Shown: positions 25,728 to 34,452, numbered from the stretch's first letter. The stretch is DNA of 64,000 bases from Burkholderiales bacterium (GCA_016191525.1 JACPOK010000037.1:1-64000); one strand, 5' to 3'. The notes: generated from the sequence alone by a model not told the origin. Numbers and translations: made by a program.

Positions 25728-27263
25728 ATGCCCACCGAAGCCGCCGACCTGCAACCCGATGCCTGCTACCTGGCCCTGAAGGCCCGGGACGCGCGCTTTG
25801 ACGGCCGCTTTTTCATCGCGGTCACCTCCACCGGCATCTATTGCCGGCCGGTGTGCAAGGTGCGCATCCCGCGCCGCGAGAACTGCCGCTTCTTCGGCCA
25901 CGCGGCGCAATGCGAGCAGGCGGGCTTCCGCCCGTGCCTGCGCTGCCGGCCCGAACTGGCGCCCAATTCGGTGGTGTGGTCCATCCAGGACGCTTCGGCC
26001 ATCCTGGCGCAGCAGGCTGCACGTCTGCTGGACGAGCCCGAGGCGTGGGGCGATGCACCACCCAGCGTGGAACTGCTGGCCGCCCGCCTGGGCGTCAGCG
26101 ACCGCCATGTGCGGCGGATTTTCGAAACGCAGTTCGGGGTTTCGCCGGTGCAGTACCTGCAAACGCGGCGGCTGCTCACGGCCAAGCAACTGCTGGCCGA
26201 CACCGACCTGCCCATCACGCAGGTGGCCCTGATCAGTGGCTACGCCAGCGTGCGCCGCTTCAACGCGGCCTTTGTCGAACACTACGGCCTGAACCCGACC
26301 CAATTGCGCCGCGAGGGCTCAGCCGGGACAGGCCAGGGACAGGGCACGCTGGTCAAGCTGGGCTATCGGCCGCCCTATGACGTGGAGGCGATGCTCGGCT
26401 TTTTCAGGAAGCGCCTGGTCAAGGGCGTGGAGTTCGTGACGGACGAGGGCGGCGCCAGCCGCACCGGCCGCACCTTTTCTATCGATCATGGCGGCAGGAC
26501 CCACAGCGGCTGGCTGGTGGGCGAATTCGATGCGCCGCGCAACCTGGTGCTGCTGCGGGTGAGCGATTCGCTGCGCGGGGTGCTGCCGCTGGTGATCCGC
26601 CGGCTGCGCGCTTCGCTGGACCTGGATGCCGACCCGATGGCGATCAACGCCGTGCTGCATGACAGCTTTCCGCAAGGCGACGGCCTGCGGGTGCCGGGCG
26701 CGATGAGCGGCTACGAGCTGGCGGTGCGTGCCGTCCTGGGCCAGCAGATCACCGTCGCGGCCGCGCGCACGCTGGCGCAGCGCATGGTGGACCGCTTCGG
26801 CCAGGCGATTGAAACGCCCTACCCCGAACTCACGCGCCTGTTCCCGGCGCCGGCAGTGCTGGCCGCGGCCAGTGGCGACGCGCTGGGCCAGCTGGGCATC
26901 GTCAAGCAGCGGCAGGCCGCCATCGTCGCGGTGGCGACGGCGGTGGCGCAGAAGCGGCTGCAGCTGCACAGCGGCGCCGACGTGAACGCCACCATCCATG
27001 CGCTGAAGGAACTGCCCGGCATCGGCGACTGGACGGCGCAATACATCGCCATGCGGGCGCTGCGCTGGCCCGACGCCTTTCCGGCGGGCGACGTGGCGCT
27101 GCACAAGGCGCTGGGCGTGCAGGGCGCCAAAAACCCGGCACGCGAGGCGGAAGCCGCGTCGCAGGCCTGGAAACCCTGGCGCAGCTACGCAGTGATCCGC
27201 GCATGGACGGCCATGGGCGCGGCGCCCGCGGCGGCCAGCCAACAGAAAGGAAGCAAGCCATGA
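25728..27263 (+). CDS. alkA: Ada-AlkA fusion: methyl-sensing Ada domain, AraC HTH and 3-methyladenine DNA glycosylase II
   Basis: 511 residues in three parts. Residues 1-80 are the Ada metal-binding, methyl-phosphotriester-accepting domain with C39, C43, C70 and C73 (the acceptor Cys is C39 by analogy with Ada C38). Residues of about 105-195 form an AraC-type DNA-binding domain (LAARLGVSDRHVRRIFETQ). The rest is AlkA: an N-terminal domain, then HhH-GPD with LPGIGDWTAQYIAMRAL and the catalytic Asp in FPAGDVAL. It can sense alkylation, regulate genes and excise alkylated bases. It overlaps the ogt gene by 4 bp. Confidence 0.93.
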   Translation: MPTEAADLQPDACYLALKARDARFDGRFFIAVTSTGIYCRPVCKVRIPRRENCRFFGHAAQCEQAGFRPCLRCRPELAPNSVVWSIQDASAILAQQAARLLDEPEAWGDAPPSVELLAARLGVSDRHVRRIFETQFGVSPVQYLQTRRLLTAKQLLADTDLPITQVALISGYASVRRFNAAFVEHYGLNPTQLRREGSAGTGQGQGTLVKLGYRPPYDVEAMLGFFRKRLVKGVEFVTDEGGASRTGRTFSIDHGGRTHSGWLVGEFDAPRNLVLLRVSDSLRGVLPLVIRRLRASLDLDADPMAINAVLHDSFPQGDGLRVPGAMSGYELAVRAVLGQQITVAAARTLAQRMVDRFGQAIETPYPELTRLFPAPAVLAAASGDALGQLGIVKQRQAAIVAVATAVAQKRLQLHSGADVNATIHALKELPGIGDWTAQYIAMRALRWPDAFPAGDVALHKALGVQGAKNPAREAEAASQAWKPWRSYAVIRAWTAMGAAPAAASQQKGSKP

Positions 27264-27754
27264 AATTCGACAACTCCATCGTCCAGGCGCACTACCAAAG
27301 TCCGCTGGGCGTCATCATCGTGGCCGCCACCGCCCAGGGCCTGGCAGGGCTGTGGTTCGAGGGCCAGCGGCACATGCCCGACAGCAGCGATTGGCCGCAG
27401 CAGCCAGGGCATCCGGTGCTGCGCGAGGTATTCGCGCAACTCGATGAGTACTTCGCCGGCGCGCGGACCCGCTTCGACATGCCGCTGGACCTGCAGGGCG
27501 GCACGCCGTTCCAGCAATCGGTGTGGCAGGCGCTGCTGGCGATTCCCCCGGGGCAGACCACCAGCTACGGGACGCTGAGCCAGCGCATCGGCAAGCCGGC
27601 CGCGGTACGGGCCGTGGGCGCTGCGGTGGGCCGCAATCCGGTGAGCATCATCGTGCCCTGCCATCGCGTGCTGGGCACGGACGGCTCGCTCACCGGCTAT
27701 GCCGGCGGGCTAGAGCGCAAGAGCGCACTGCTGCAGCTGGAGGGAGCGCTTTGA
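27260..27754 (+). CDS. ogt: Methylated-DNA-protein-cysteine methyltransferase
   Basis: 164 residues. This suicide enzyme transfers the methyl of O6-methylguanine to C134 in the VPCHRVLG motif (132-139). The DNA-binding helix region FQQSVWQALLAIPPGQTTSY precedes it. ATG 27260 overlaps the alkA stop (ATGA). This is the piece missing from the Ada-AlkA protein upstream, so the two genes together cover an Ada response plus AlkA. Confidence 0.95.
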   Translation: MKFDNSIVQAHYQSPLGVIIVAATAQGLAGLWFEGQRHMPDSSDWPQQPGHPVLREVFAQLDEYFAGARTRFDMPLDLQGGTPFQQSVWQALLAIPPGQTTSYGTLSQRIGKPAAVRAVGAAVGRNPVSIIVPCHRVLGTDGSLTGYAGGLERKSALLQLEGAL

Positions 27755-28656
27755 CGGGGACAGGCAAGCGCTGGGTCATTGACTTCGTTTTGCTGGCCGC
27801 GATCTGGGGTGCGTCGTTCCTGTTCATGCGCGTGAGCGTGGTCGAGTTCGGCGCGCTGCCAACCGCGGCCCTGCGCGTCGCGATTGCGGCGGCCTTTCTC
27901 TGGCCGCTGATGGTGCTGCGGGGCCACGCGTCACAGCTGCGCCAGCACTGGCGGCCGGTGTTCCTGATCGGGGTGCTCAATTCGGGCATCCCGTTCGCCT
28001 GCTTCTCGTTCGCGCTGCTGTCCATCACCACCGGCATGTCGGCCATCCTCAATGCGACGGTACCGCTGTTCGGGGCACTGATCGCCTGGGGCTGGCTGGG
28101 CGACCGGCCCGGCCGCTCGCGCGTGCTGGGCCTGGCCGTCGGTTTTGCGGGAGTGGCCATGCTGGCGTGGGACAAGGCCAGCTTCAAGCCCGATGCCTCC
28201 GGGCTGGTGACAGGATGGGCCGTGCTGGCCTGCCTGTTCGCCACCCTGTGCTACGGCGTTGCCGCCAGCGCCGCCAAGCGTTACCTGAGCGGACTGCCGC
28301 CACTGGTCACGGCGACGGGCAGCCAGATGGGCGCCACGCTTGGACTGGCATTGCCTGCCATGTGGCTGTGGCCTGCGCAGATGCCCGGCGCCAGGGCGTG
28401 GGCGGCACTGCTGGCCGTGGGCGTGCTGTGCACCGGTATCGCCTATGTTCTTTATTTCCGGCTGATCGAAAACGCGGGGCCGGCCCGTGCGCTGGCCGTG
28501 ACCTTTGTGCTGCCGGTGTTCGCCGTGTTCTATGGCGTGCTGTTCCTGGAAGAGTCTGTGACAGGCTGGATGCTGGTGTGCGGCGTGGTGATCGTGTGCG
28601 GCACCGCGCTGTCCACCGGGCTGCTGAGGCTGCCGTCGCGCCAGCGCAGCGCCTGA
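27751..28656 (+). CDS. EamA/DMT family transporter
   Basis: 301 residues with ten predicted transmembrane helices in two EamA repeats (WVIDFVLLAAIWGASFLFMRV at the start; VLACLFATLCYGVAASAAKRY opening the second). Such carriers move metabolites across the inner membrane; the substrate is unknown. The start is TTG at 27751, overlapping the ogt stop (TTGA), with a strong GGAGGGAG ribosome site 5 bp upstream inside ogt. Other starts would be too far into ogt or lose the first helix. Confidence 0.87.
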   Translation: MTGTGKRWVIDFVLLAAIWGASFLFMRVSVVEFGALPTAALRVAIAAAFLWPLMVLRGHASQLRQHWRPVFLIGVLNSGIPFACFSFALLSITTGMSAILNATVPLFGALIAWGWLGDRPGRSRVLGLAVGFAGVAMLAWDKASFKPDASGLVTGWAVLACLFATLCYGVAASAAKRYLSGLPPLVTATGSQMGATLGLALPAMWLWPAQMPGARAWAALLAVGVLCTGIAYVLYFRLIENAGPARALAVTFVLPVFAVFYGVLFLEESVTGWMLVCGVVIVCGTALSTGLLRLPSRQRSA

Positions 28657-28965
28657 TCAGAAGCGCGGCAGGTCTTTCAGGCTGCGGCCGCGCGCGTCGT
28701 CATCCAGCGCCAGCGTCTCGGTGCCTTCCGGCAGGAGGTCCACCTTCACCTCGGGGCCCGCACGCAGGCCGCCCTGTTCGTCGGGGAACAGCGAGATCAC
28801 GGTATCGCCCTCGACCATGCGGTCCACCACCTCCACGATGCGCGCCGGCGTGGGACGCAGGTCCCAGCGCGAGCGCTTTCGGTCGATCAGGCCCATCATG
28901 GCGCCAACGACCTGGTGGCCTGCGTAACGCAGGGCGGTGATGCCATAAACAGCTTTTTCAGTCAT
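28657..28965 (-). CDS. Conserved hypothetical protein
   Basis: 102 residues (MTEKAVYGITALRYAGHQVV...). It has no signal peptide or membrane segment, though a short stretch GHQVVGAMMGLID is mildly hydrophobic. The C-terminal half (GDTVISLFPDEQGGLRAGPEVKVDLLPEGTETLALDD) is acidic and probably beta-rich. I do not recognise the family. ATG 28965 is chosen since upstream in-frame residues lie in an evident intergenic stretch. It is convergent with the EamA gene (stops abut) and divergent from the winged-helix/nuclease-like gene. Confidence 0.65.
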   Translation of the reverse strand: MTEKAVYGITALRYAGHQVVGAMMGLIDRKRSRWDLRPTPARIVEVVDRMVEGDTVISLFPDEQGGLRAGPEVKVDLLPEGTETLALDDDARGRSLKDLPRF

Positions 28966-29077
28966 TCGTGCATTCTGCGGATTTGTGAAGCCGCCGCGAT
29001 CAGCCAAGGGCCCCTGTACGCGTCGGCGGGTGCCTACGGTACCGCTATAAACTGGCAGCCCTGTATCGCGTTGTTTC

Positions 29078-29839
29078 ATGACTGCCGCCACCTCACCGCA
29101 ACAACCCCCTTCAGCACTGGGCAAGGCCCACGCGCGGAGGCTGCGCGACATCTACCGTTCGGCGGGCTGGCCTTCGCAGGACCTGCTCGAGATCGAACTG
29201 CTTGCCGCCGGGCTGCTGGAACGGGTGCGCGCACCCGCGGGGCACGAGTCGCTGCGGGTGACGCAGGCCGGCATCGCGCTGCTGGCCGCCACACTGGCAG
29301 CCAACCGCGCTTCGCTGTCGGTACATGAGGCGCTGGTGGAGCGGGTGGCCACGGAGATGGTTCGCGCGGGGCGCATCGCGTGGCGTGGCCTGGCGATGCG
29401 CGCGCAGGTTGCCACGGGGCGCCAGGACAAGCCCCTGCGCTGGTGCGTCGCCAAGCCCGACGTGTTTTCGATCCGGCATACGTCCGTGGAAGCCTATGTC
29501 GAGCCCATCGTGCATGAAGTGAAAGTGCGGCGTGCCGATCTGCTGGGCGACCTGCGCCAGCCCGCCAAGCGCGCCGCCTACCTGGACATGGGCGAGTGCT
29601 GGTATGTGCTGGGCAGTGACGCCCGGGGCCGTTGCATCGGGGCACCGGACGAAGTGCCGGCCGAATGCGGTGTGCTGGTGCTGGAAGGCGGGCGGCTGTC
29701 GGTGGCGCGGGCCGCCCCTCGGCGCGCGCGCAGCGGGTTGCCGTTCGGCATCTGGATGGCACTGGCCAAAGCCACGCCCGCGGCAGGGCTGGGCGAAGAC
29801 GCGCAGGCCTTGCTGGGCGAAGCCGGCACAGCCTGCTGA
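29078..29839 (+). CDS. Winged-helix plus PD-(D/E)XK nuclease-like protein, uncharacterised
   Basis: 253 residues. Residues of about 15-75 look like a winged helix (RLRDIYRSAGWPSQDLLEIE then LLERV and SLRVTQAGIALLA). Residues 120-210 carry a literal PD-(D/E)XK arrangement: P127-D128 (KPDVFSI), then E147-x-K149 (HEVKV), followed by a helix with RADLLGDLRQPAKRAAYLD and strands ECWYVLGS and CGVLVLEGGRL. This resembles the MmcB-like/restriction-endonuclease fold. It may be a DNA repair or restriction-type enzyme. A TATAAA at 29046-29051 lies 26 bp before the ATG. The family name is not certain. Confidence 0.7.
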   Translation: MTAATSPQQPPSALGKAHARRLRDIYRSAGWPSQDLLEIELLAAGLLERVRAPAGHESLRVTQAGIALLAATLAANRASLSVHEALVERVATEMVRAGRIAWRGLAMRAQVATGRQDKPLRWCVAKPDVFSIRHTSVEAYVEPIVHEVKVRRADLLGDLRQPAKRAAYLDMGECWYVLGSDARGRCIGAPDEVPAECGVLVLEGGRLSVARAAPRRARSGLPFGIWMALAKATPAAGLGEDAQALLGEAGTAC

Positions 29840-29983
29840 TCAGCCCAGCTGGATCGGGTGCTCGGTACCCGGCTCCTTCACCGGCTCATGCTTGTGCTCG
29901 GGATCGACCGGCTTGTCGGCAGGCTCGGGGTTGCCCGGATCAGGCGCCGGTGACGGCGCGGGCGGGGCAGGTTCGCTGGCCAT
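29840..29983 (-). CDS. Very small proline-rich protein (47 aa), last gene of small-protein operon
   Basis: 47 residues, roughly one third proline, beginning MASEPAPPAPSPAPDPGNPE and ending PGTEHPIQLG, with a charged middle (DPEHKHEPVKEPG). No hydrophobic segment or cysteine. The ATG lies 3 bp after the stop of a similar 50-residue gene, and the frame has a proper stop that abuts the convergent gene. Support is the tight packing with four other small frames and the compositional resemblance to its neighbour. The function is unknown. Confidence 0.55.
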   Translation of the reverse strand: MASEPAPPAPSPAPDPGNPEPADKPVDPEHKHEPVKEPGTEHPIQLG

Positions 29984-29986
29984 GGT

Positions 29987-30139
29987 TCAGATGACGGGTG
30001 GTTTCACACCCGGATCTTCAGGCTCGGCGGGCGGCAGCGCAATGCCGAACTCCGGCTCCACGGGCAACTGCGTGGGGTTGGCGGGTGCGGGCGCCGGGGC
30101 CTGGGGTGACGGGTCCGGCGAGGCGGGCTGCTGGGGCAT
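29987..30139 (-). CDS. Very small proline-rich protein (50 aa)
   Basis: 50 residues with about sixteen prolines (MPQQPASPDPSPQAPAPAPA at the start, then EFGIALPPAEPEDPGVKPPVI). The start codon shares one base with the upstream stop (TGATG), and its own stop is 3 bp before the next ATG. It resembles the 47-residue neighbour in composition, suggesting duplication. It is predicted to be disordered and soluble. The function is unknown. Confidence 0.58.
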   Translation of the reverse strand: MPQQPASPDPSPQAPAPAPANPTQLPVEPEFGIALPPAEPEDPGVKPPVI

Positions 30140-30309
30140 CAGAAGTCGCTCTTCTCGCCCAATGTGTCCGTGAGTTCCAGCTCGGGTTCACCGAACTGCA
30201 GCGCCGCGGCATCTTCGCCATGCACCGGCGGCGGGGAGAACCCGTCGTCCAGCTGCTCCGGCGCTGCTTCGGCGCATTCCCCTCCGGCAAAGGAGTCTTG
30301 CGGGATCAT
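30139..30309 (-). CDS. Small acidic protein (56 aa)
   Basis: 56 residues, strongly acidic (MIPQDSFAGGECAEAAPEQL, then FGEPELELTDTLGEKSDF). It has a single Cys and no membrane segment. It overlaps the 93-residue gene upstream by ATGA and the 50-residue gene downstream by one base, which is the main evidence that it is translated. The function is unknown. Confidence 0.6.
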   Translation of the reverse strand: MIPQDSFAGGECAEAAPEQLDDGFSPPPVHGEDAAALQFGEPELELTDTLGEKSDF

Positions 30310-30587
30310 GCGTGCCCCCTGTCGTCGGCCATGCGCTGCGCTTCGCGGCGCAGCACGGTGGTCGGCTCGTGGGTGAAAGGCAGGCTTTGCAGGCCGATCA
30401 AAGCCTGCAGGTGCGCGTGCACGCGGTCCATGTCGGCGCCCACCATCGCCAGCCCCACTTCGTTTTGCGGCTCGTTGCGCGCCATGTCCAGGTAGGCGGC
30501 GCGAAGGCGCTGGTAATCCGACTGGGCCTCGGTGACCTCTTGCTGGGCGGCGACGATGCGGTTGTATTCGGTGCGGGTGTAGCGCAT
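30306..30587 (-). CDS. Small helical protein (93 aa), uncharacterised
   Basis: 93 residues, mostly helix-forming. Residues of about 5-40 (YNRIVAAQQEVTEAQSDYQ...) suggest a coiled coil. The C-terminus (RREAQRMADDRGHA) is basic. It starts 3 bp after the 86-residue gene and overlaps the next gene by 4 bp. I do not recognise a family. It is part of the five-gene small-protein unit. Confidence 0.65.
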   Translation of the reverse strand: MRYTRTEYNRIVAAQQEVTEAQSDYQRLRAAYLDMARNEPQNEVGLAMVGADMDRVHAHLQALIGLQSLPFTHEPTTVLRREAQRMADDRGHA

Positions 30588-30590
30588 GGC

Positions 30591-30851
30591 TTACTCGATC
30601 ATTTCGGCGGGCTGCCGGTAGGTTTCGGCGCCGGGCGTGTATTCCAGCCCGCGCTCGTGCAGGCCGCTGGCCGATAGCAGCGCAAGATGCTCGAAACCCG
30701 CCTGCAGCGCGCGCAGATAGGTGCTGAATTTCGTGGCCGCGCGCTCAAGCACGAACAGCCTCCCGCCGGCGCTCTCGATCAGCAACCAGTGAAAGGCGCC
30801 GGTGCCCGTCTTCTCGACGGTCAGCGCGATGTGGCGTAGGGGTCCGCTCAT
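30591..30851 (-). CDS. Small protein (86 aa), first gene of small-protein operon
   Basis: 86 residues (MSGPLRHIALTVEKTGTGAF...), with beta-strand-like HWLLIESAGGRLFVLE followed by a helical part (TYLRALQAGFEHLALLSASG). No signal peptide or membrane helix. ATG 30851 is chosen because the longer frame to 31130 runs into the promoter side of the divergent DUF1801 gene. A 171-bp divergent gap to 31023 presumably holds the operon promoter, but I see no clear boxes. The family is unknown. Confidence 0.65.
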   Translation of the reverse strand: MSGPLRHIALTVEKTGTGAFHWLLIESAGGRLFVLERAATKFSTYLRALQAGFEHLALLSASGLHERGLEYTPGAETYRQPAEMIE

Positions 30852-31022
30852 GCAAATGATGCTAGGCAGCCCATCGGGTACGCGATGTAGGACGAGGTGG
30901 ATTTGCCAAGCAGGCCATTGCTGGCCGTTCTTTGCGTTCAGATGTGTGTTGTTGTAACAGCAGCGGTCGGGCTCACCATATGCAACAGCCGCCAGAAGCC
31001 GGCGGCGCTGCAAAATGCGGGC

Positions 31023-31415
31023 ATGACAAAAAGCGCAGTTCGCCCTGAAGCATCCGCTGAACGCCTGATCGACCAGAAGATCGCCGATCTCGGCGACTGG
31101 CGCGGCGAGACGCTCGCCCACATGCGCCATCTCATCAAGCAGGCGCTGCCCAAGGTGGTCGAGGAATGGAAGTGGAGCGCGCCGGTGTGGTCCCAGGACG
31201 GAATCATCTGCACCGGTGAGACCTACAAGAAGGCCGTGAAACTGACCTTTGCCAAGGGGGCGTCAGTCCAAGACCCGTCGGGCCTTTTCAACGCCAGCCT
31301 GGAAGGAAACACCCGGCGGGCGATCGACATCCACGAAGGCGGTGCAGTCGATGAGAAGGCATTCAAGGCGCTGGTCCGCGCCGCTGCGGCGCTGAACAAG
31401 GCGCCGGCCCGCTGA
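31023..31415 (+). CDS. DUF1801 domain protein
   Basis: 130 residues from ATG 31023. The DUF1801 (YdhG-like) fold is indicated by LAHMRHLIKQALPKVVEEWKW, APVWSQDGIICTGETYKKAVKLTF and NASLEGNTRRAIDIHEG. These small proteins resemble the iron chaperone frataxin/Fra-like fold, with no firm activity. The start at 30897 is rejected because it adds a hydrophobic stretch not seen in the family. The gene ends just before the rho-independent terminator at 31438. Confidence 0.88.
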   Translation: MTKSAVRPEASAERLIDQKIADLGDWRGETLAHMRHLIKQALPKVVEEWKWSAPVWSQDGIICTGETYKKAVKLTFAKGASVQDPSGLFNASLEGNTRRAIDIHEGGAVDEKAFKALVRAAAALNKAPAR

Positions 31416-31437
31416 GGCGTGGCGGCGATGCTGGACG

Positions 31438-31467
31438 AAAAAAAGCCCCGCATGACGGGGCTTTTTT
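31438..31467. terminator. Bidirectional rho-independent terminator
   Basis: A7-GCCCCG-CATGA-CGGGGC-T6 forms a 6-bp GC stem extended by A/T pairs with a T-run on both strands. On the plus strand it follows the DUF1801 gene by 22 bp; on the minus strand it lies 7 bp beyond tRNA-Asp and so ends the gltX-tRNA transcript. Confidence 0.9.
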
Positions 31468-31474
31468 CAATTCC

Positions 31475-31551
31475 TGGCGGAGTGGACGGGACTCGAACCC
31501 GCGACCCCCGGCGTGACAGGCCGGTATTCTAACCAACTGAACTACCACTCC
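31475..31551 (-). tRNA. tRNA-Asp (GTC)
   Basis: 77 nt including encoded CCA (31475-31477). The acceptor arms GGAGTGG/CCACTCC pair, the D-loop is AGTTCAGTTGGTTAGA, the anticodon loop is CTGTCAC with GTC, and the T-arm GGGTTCGAGTCCC is standard. It is last of three tRNA genes. Confidence 0.97.
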
Positions 31552-31621
31552 TGGTAGCCAGCGTGCGCCCCTTGACGGGGCCAAGTGCTGGCGACTTGTG
31601 CCGTATCAACCGAAGTTAACC

Positions 31622-31697
31622 TGGCGACCCTACGGGGATTCGAACCCCGGTACTTACCGTGAAAGGGTAATGTCCTAGGCCTCTAGACGATAGGGTC
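31622..31697 (-). tRNA. tRNA-Glu (TTC)
   Basis: 76 nt including encoded CCA (31622-31624). The acceptor GACCCTA pairs with TAGGGTC; the anticodon loop CTTTCAC gives TTC; the T-arm GGGTTCGAATCCC is standard. It is adjacent to the gene for its own synthetase, gltX. Confidence 0.97.
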
Positions 31698-31704
31698 AAA
31701 ACCT

Positions 31705-31780
<76 letters not shown>

Positions 31781-31829
31781 AATTTGCCGTTGCCGTTGTT
31801 ACGCGGCGCCGTCAATTTCCGAGCCTTGA

Positions 31830-31851
31830 ATTATAGCCTGAAAAATTCAGG
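31830..31851 (-). promoter_or_regulatory. Possible tRNA operon promoter with hairpin at gltX 3' end
   Basis: On the minus strand a perfect TATAAT (31835-31830) is preceded by a small hairpin CCTGAA-TTT-TTCAGG (31837-31851) that includes the gltX stop. Transcription would start about 43 nt before tRNA-Ala. No recognisable -35 is present, so the tRNAs may instead be read through from gltX. Confidence 0.35.
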
Positions 31852-33247
31852 CGGCCGCCAGCCGGGCCAGCACCGCCTCGCGATTGCACAGCGCCAGCAC
31901 CGCGTCCAGCGACGGCGTCTGGGCCGTGCCCATCACCAGCACCCGCACCGGCATGGCCAGCTGCGGCATCTTGATGCCGGTGGCGCGCAGCACTTCCTTG
32001 ATCGCTTCGCCGATGGCGGCCCTGTTCCACGGGCAGCCTTCCAGCGCGCGCGCCAGGATGCCGATGGCGGGACGTACGCCGTCGGTGATGTGTTTGGCCT
32101 TCTCGTCGGGGTCGGGCGTTACGTCGGCATAGAACTTCGCAGCCCACCCCGCCAGCGCCACGGTGGTGTCGCAGCGGTCCTTGAACAGGGCGCAGATGGC
32201 CGCGAGGCGGTCATCCGGGTCGATGCGGCGCTTGATCAGCTGCTCCGCCACCAGGTCGGCCAGCGCTTCGTCGTCCATCGCCTTCATGTGCTGGGCATTC
32301 ACCCAGCGCAGCTTGGCTTCGTCGAACTGCGCGGCGCTGCGGCCCAGGTGGTCCAGGTTGAACCATTCCAGGAACTGCGCGCGGCTGAAGATTTCCTCGT
32401 CGCCGTGGCTCCAGCCCAGGCGGGCCAGGTAGTTCACCACCGCATCGGCCAGGAAACCCTCATCACGGAATTGCGTCACCGGCTTGGCGCCGCTGCGCTT
32501 GCTCATCTTCTCGCCCTGCTCGTTCAGCACGGTGGGCAGGTGGGCATACACCGGCGGCTCCTTGCCCAGGGCCTGGAAGATGTTGATCTGGCGCGGCGTG
32601 TTGTTCACGTGGTCGTCGCCGCGGATCACATGCGTGATGGCCATGTCGATGTCGTCAACCACCACGCAGAAGTTGTAGGTGGGCGTGCCCACGGTTTCGC
32701 CGTTTTCTGCGGGCCGGGCGATCACCAGATCGTCCAGCTCGGCGTTGCTGATCTCGATGCGGCCTTTGACCTTGTCTTCCCACACCACGCTGCCGCCCAC
32801 CGGGTTCATGAAGCGCAGCACCGGCTGCACGCCCGCAGGCACCGGTGGCAGCGTCTTGCCCGGCTCAGGGCGCCAGGTGCCGTCATAGCGCGGCTTCTCC
32901 TTCGCGGCCATCTGCCTTTCGCGCAGCGCGTCGAGTTCGGCCATGCCCATGTAGCAGGGATAGACGTGGCCCGCCGCCTTCATCTCCTGCAGCACGGCCT
33001 TGTAGCGGTCCATGCGCTGCATCTGGTAGAACGGGCCCTCGTCAGCGTCCAGCCCCAGCCAGGCCATGCCTTCGAGGATGACGTCCACCGCGGCCTGCGA
33101 GGAGCGCTCGACGTCGGTGTCCTCGATCCGCAGGATGAAGTCGCCGCCCTGCGAGCGCGCGAACGCCCACGGATACAGCGCCGAGCGGATGTTGCCCAGG
33201 TGGATGAAGCCGGTCGGCGACGGGGCGAATCTGGTTCGTACTTTCAC
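31847..33247 (-). CDS. gltX: Glutamyl-tRNA synthetase
   Basis: 466 residues, usual size. This class I synthetase has the HIGH motif as HLGN (16-19, in [13 protein letters not shown]) and KMSKRSGA near residue 247. It charges tRNA-Glu, whose gene lies about 150 bp downstream on the same strand. The ATG overlaps the metZ stop by 4 bp, so it belongs to the folC-purF-metZ transcript. Confidence 0.97.
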   Translation of the reverse strand: MKVRTRFAPSPTGFIHLGNIRSALYPWAFARSQGGDFILRIEDTDVERSSQAAVDVILEGMAWLGLDADEGPFYQMQRMDRYKAVLQEMKAAGHVYPCYMGMAELDALRERQMAAKEKPRYDGTWRPEPGKTLPPVPAGVQPVLRFMNPVGGSVVWEDKVKGRIEISNAELDDLVIARPAENGETVGTPTYNFCVVVDDIDMAITHVIRGDDHVNNTPRQINIFQALGKEPPVYAHLPTVLNEQGEKMSKRSGAKPVTQFRDEGFLADAVVNYLARLGWSHGDEEIFSRAQFLEWFNLDHLGRSAAQFDEAKLRWVNAQHMKAMDDEALADLVAEQLIKRRIDPDDRLAAICALFKDRCDTTVALAGWAAKFYADVTPDPDEKAKHITDGVRPAIGILARALEGCPWNRAAIGEAIKEVLRATGIKMPQLAMPVRVLVMGTAQTPSLDAVLALCNREAVLARLAAA

Positions 33248-34452
33248 AGCGTTTCCAGGCCGCGCACAAGGTCGGCTTTGATGTCTTCAATGTGTTCCAG
33301 GCCCACCGCCAGGCGGATCAGCCCCTGGCCGATGCCGGCGGCCTGGCGCTGCGCTTCGGTGAGGCGCCCGTGCGAGGTGGTCGCCGGGTGGGTGATGATG
33401 GACTTGGTGTCGCCCAGGTTGGTGGCGATGCTGATCAGCTGCGCGCAGTCGATCACGCGGAAAGCGTTGGCACGCAGTGCCGCTGCGTCGCCGCCACGCA
33501 CGTCGAACGACACCACCGCGCCGCCCAGGCCCGACTGCTGGCGCATCGCCAGTTCGTGCTGCGGATGCGAGGCCAGGCCCGGGTAGTAGACGCGGCCCAC
33601 GGCCGGGTGCGTCTCCAGCCAGCGGGCCACCGCCAGCGCGTTGGCGCTTTGCGCCTGCATGCGGATGCGCAGCGTTTCCATGCCCTTGAGCACGACCCAG
33701 GCGTTGAACGGCGCCAGCACCATGCCGGCGGTGCGCACCACCGGGCCGAAGACATCGACGACCAGCGACGCCGGGCCGCAGATCGCGCCGGCCATCACCC
33801 GGCCCTGCCCATCAAGGTACTTGGTGCCGGAATGAACGATCAGGTCCGCGCCCAGTTCAGCGGGCCGCTGCAGCGCGGGCGAGCAAAAGCAGTTGTCCAC
33901 CGCCAGCTTCGCGCCGGCGTTGTGCGCGATGTCGGCCAGCGCGCGGATGTCGCACACGTCGGTCAGCGGGTTGGTCGGCGTTTCCGCGAACAGCAGTTTT
34001 GTCGTGGGCTTCACGGCCGCCCGCCACTGCGCGGCGTCGGTCTGCGAGACAAAGCTGCTCTCCACCCCGAACTTGGCGAATTCCTTGGCGAACAGGTTGA
34101 TGGTGGAGCCGAACATCGAGTTCGAGCAGATCACGTGATCGCCGGCCTTCAGCAGGCCCATGCCCATCATCAGGATCGCGCCCATGCCGCTGGACGCGCC
34201 GATCGCCGCCTCGGTCCCTTCAAGCGCGGCCAGCCGGTTTTCGAAAGCCGTGACGCTGGGGTTGGAAGTGCGCCCGTAGGTGAAGCCTTCTTCCGTGCCC
34301 GCGAAACGGCGCGCGGCGGTCTCTGCGTCGGGCTGAAGGAAACCGCTGGTCAGGTACAGCGCCTCGGAGTTCTCGCCGTACTGGCTGGGCTCGATTCCGG
34401 CCCGCACGGCCAGCGTGTCGATATGCAGGTTGGGCGGAAGTTTCTTTTGCAC
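33244..34452 (-). CDS. metZ: O-succinylhomoserine sulfhydrylase
   Basis: 402 residues, PLP-dependent Cys/Met metabolism family. The PLP lysine lies in [22 protein letters not shown] and TPTNPLTDV are family blocks. It makes homocysteine from O-succinylhomoserine and sulfide, and the conserved position after purF in betaproteobacteria supports metZ over metB or metC. It starts 9 bp after the purF stop and overlaps gltX. Confidence 0.93.
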   Translation of the reverse strand: MQKKLPPNLHIDTLAVRAGIEPSQYGENSEALYLTSGFLQPDAETAARRFAGTEEGFTYGRTSNPSVTAFENRLAALEGTEAAIGASSGMGAILMMGMGLLKAGDHVICSNSMFGSTINLFAKEFAKFGVESSFVSQTDAAQWRAAVKPTTKLLFAETPTNPLTDVCDIRALADIAHNAGAKLAVDNCFCSPALQRPAELGADLIVHSGTKYLDGQGRVMAGAICGPASLVVDVFGPVVRTAGMVLAPFNAWVVLKGMETLRIRMQAQSANALAVARWLETHPAVGRVYYPGLASHPQHELAMRQQSGLGGAVVSFDVRGGDAAALRANAFRVIDCAQLISIATNLGDTKSIITHPATTSHGRLTEAQRQAAGIGQGLIRLAVGLEHIEDIKADLVRGLETL

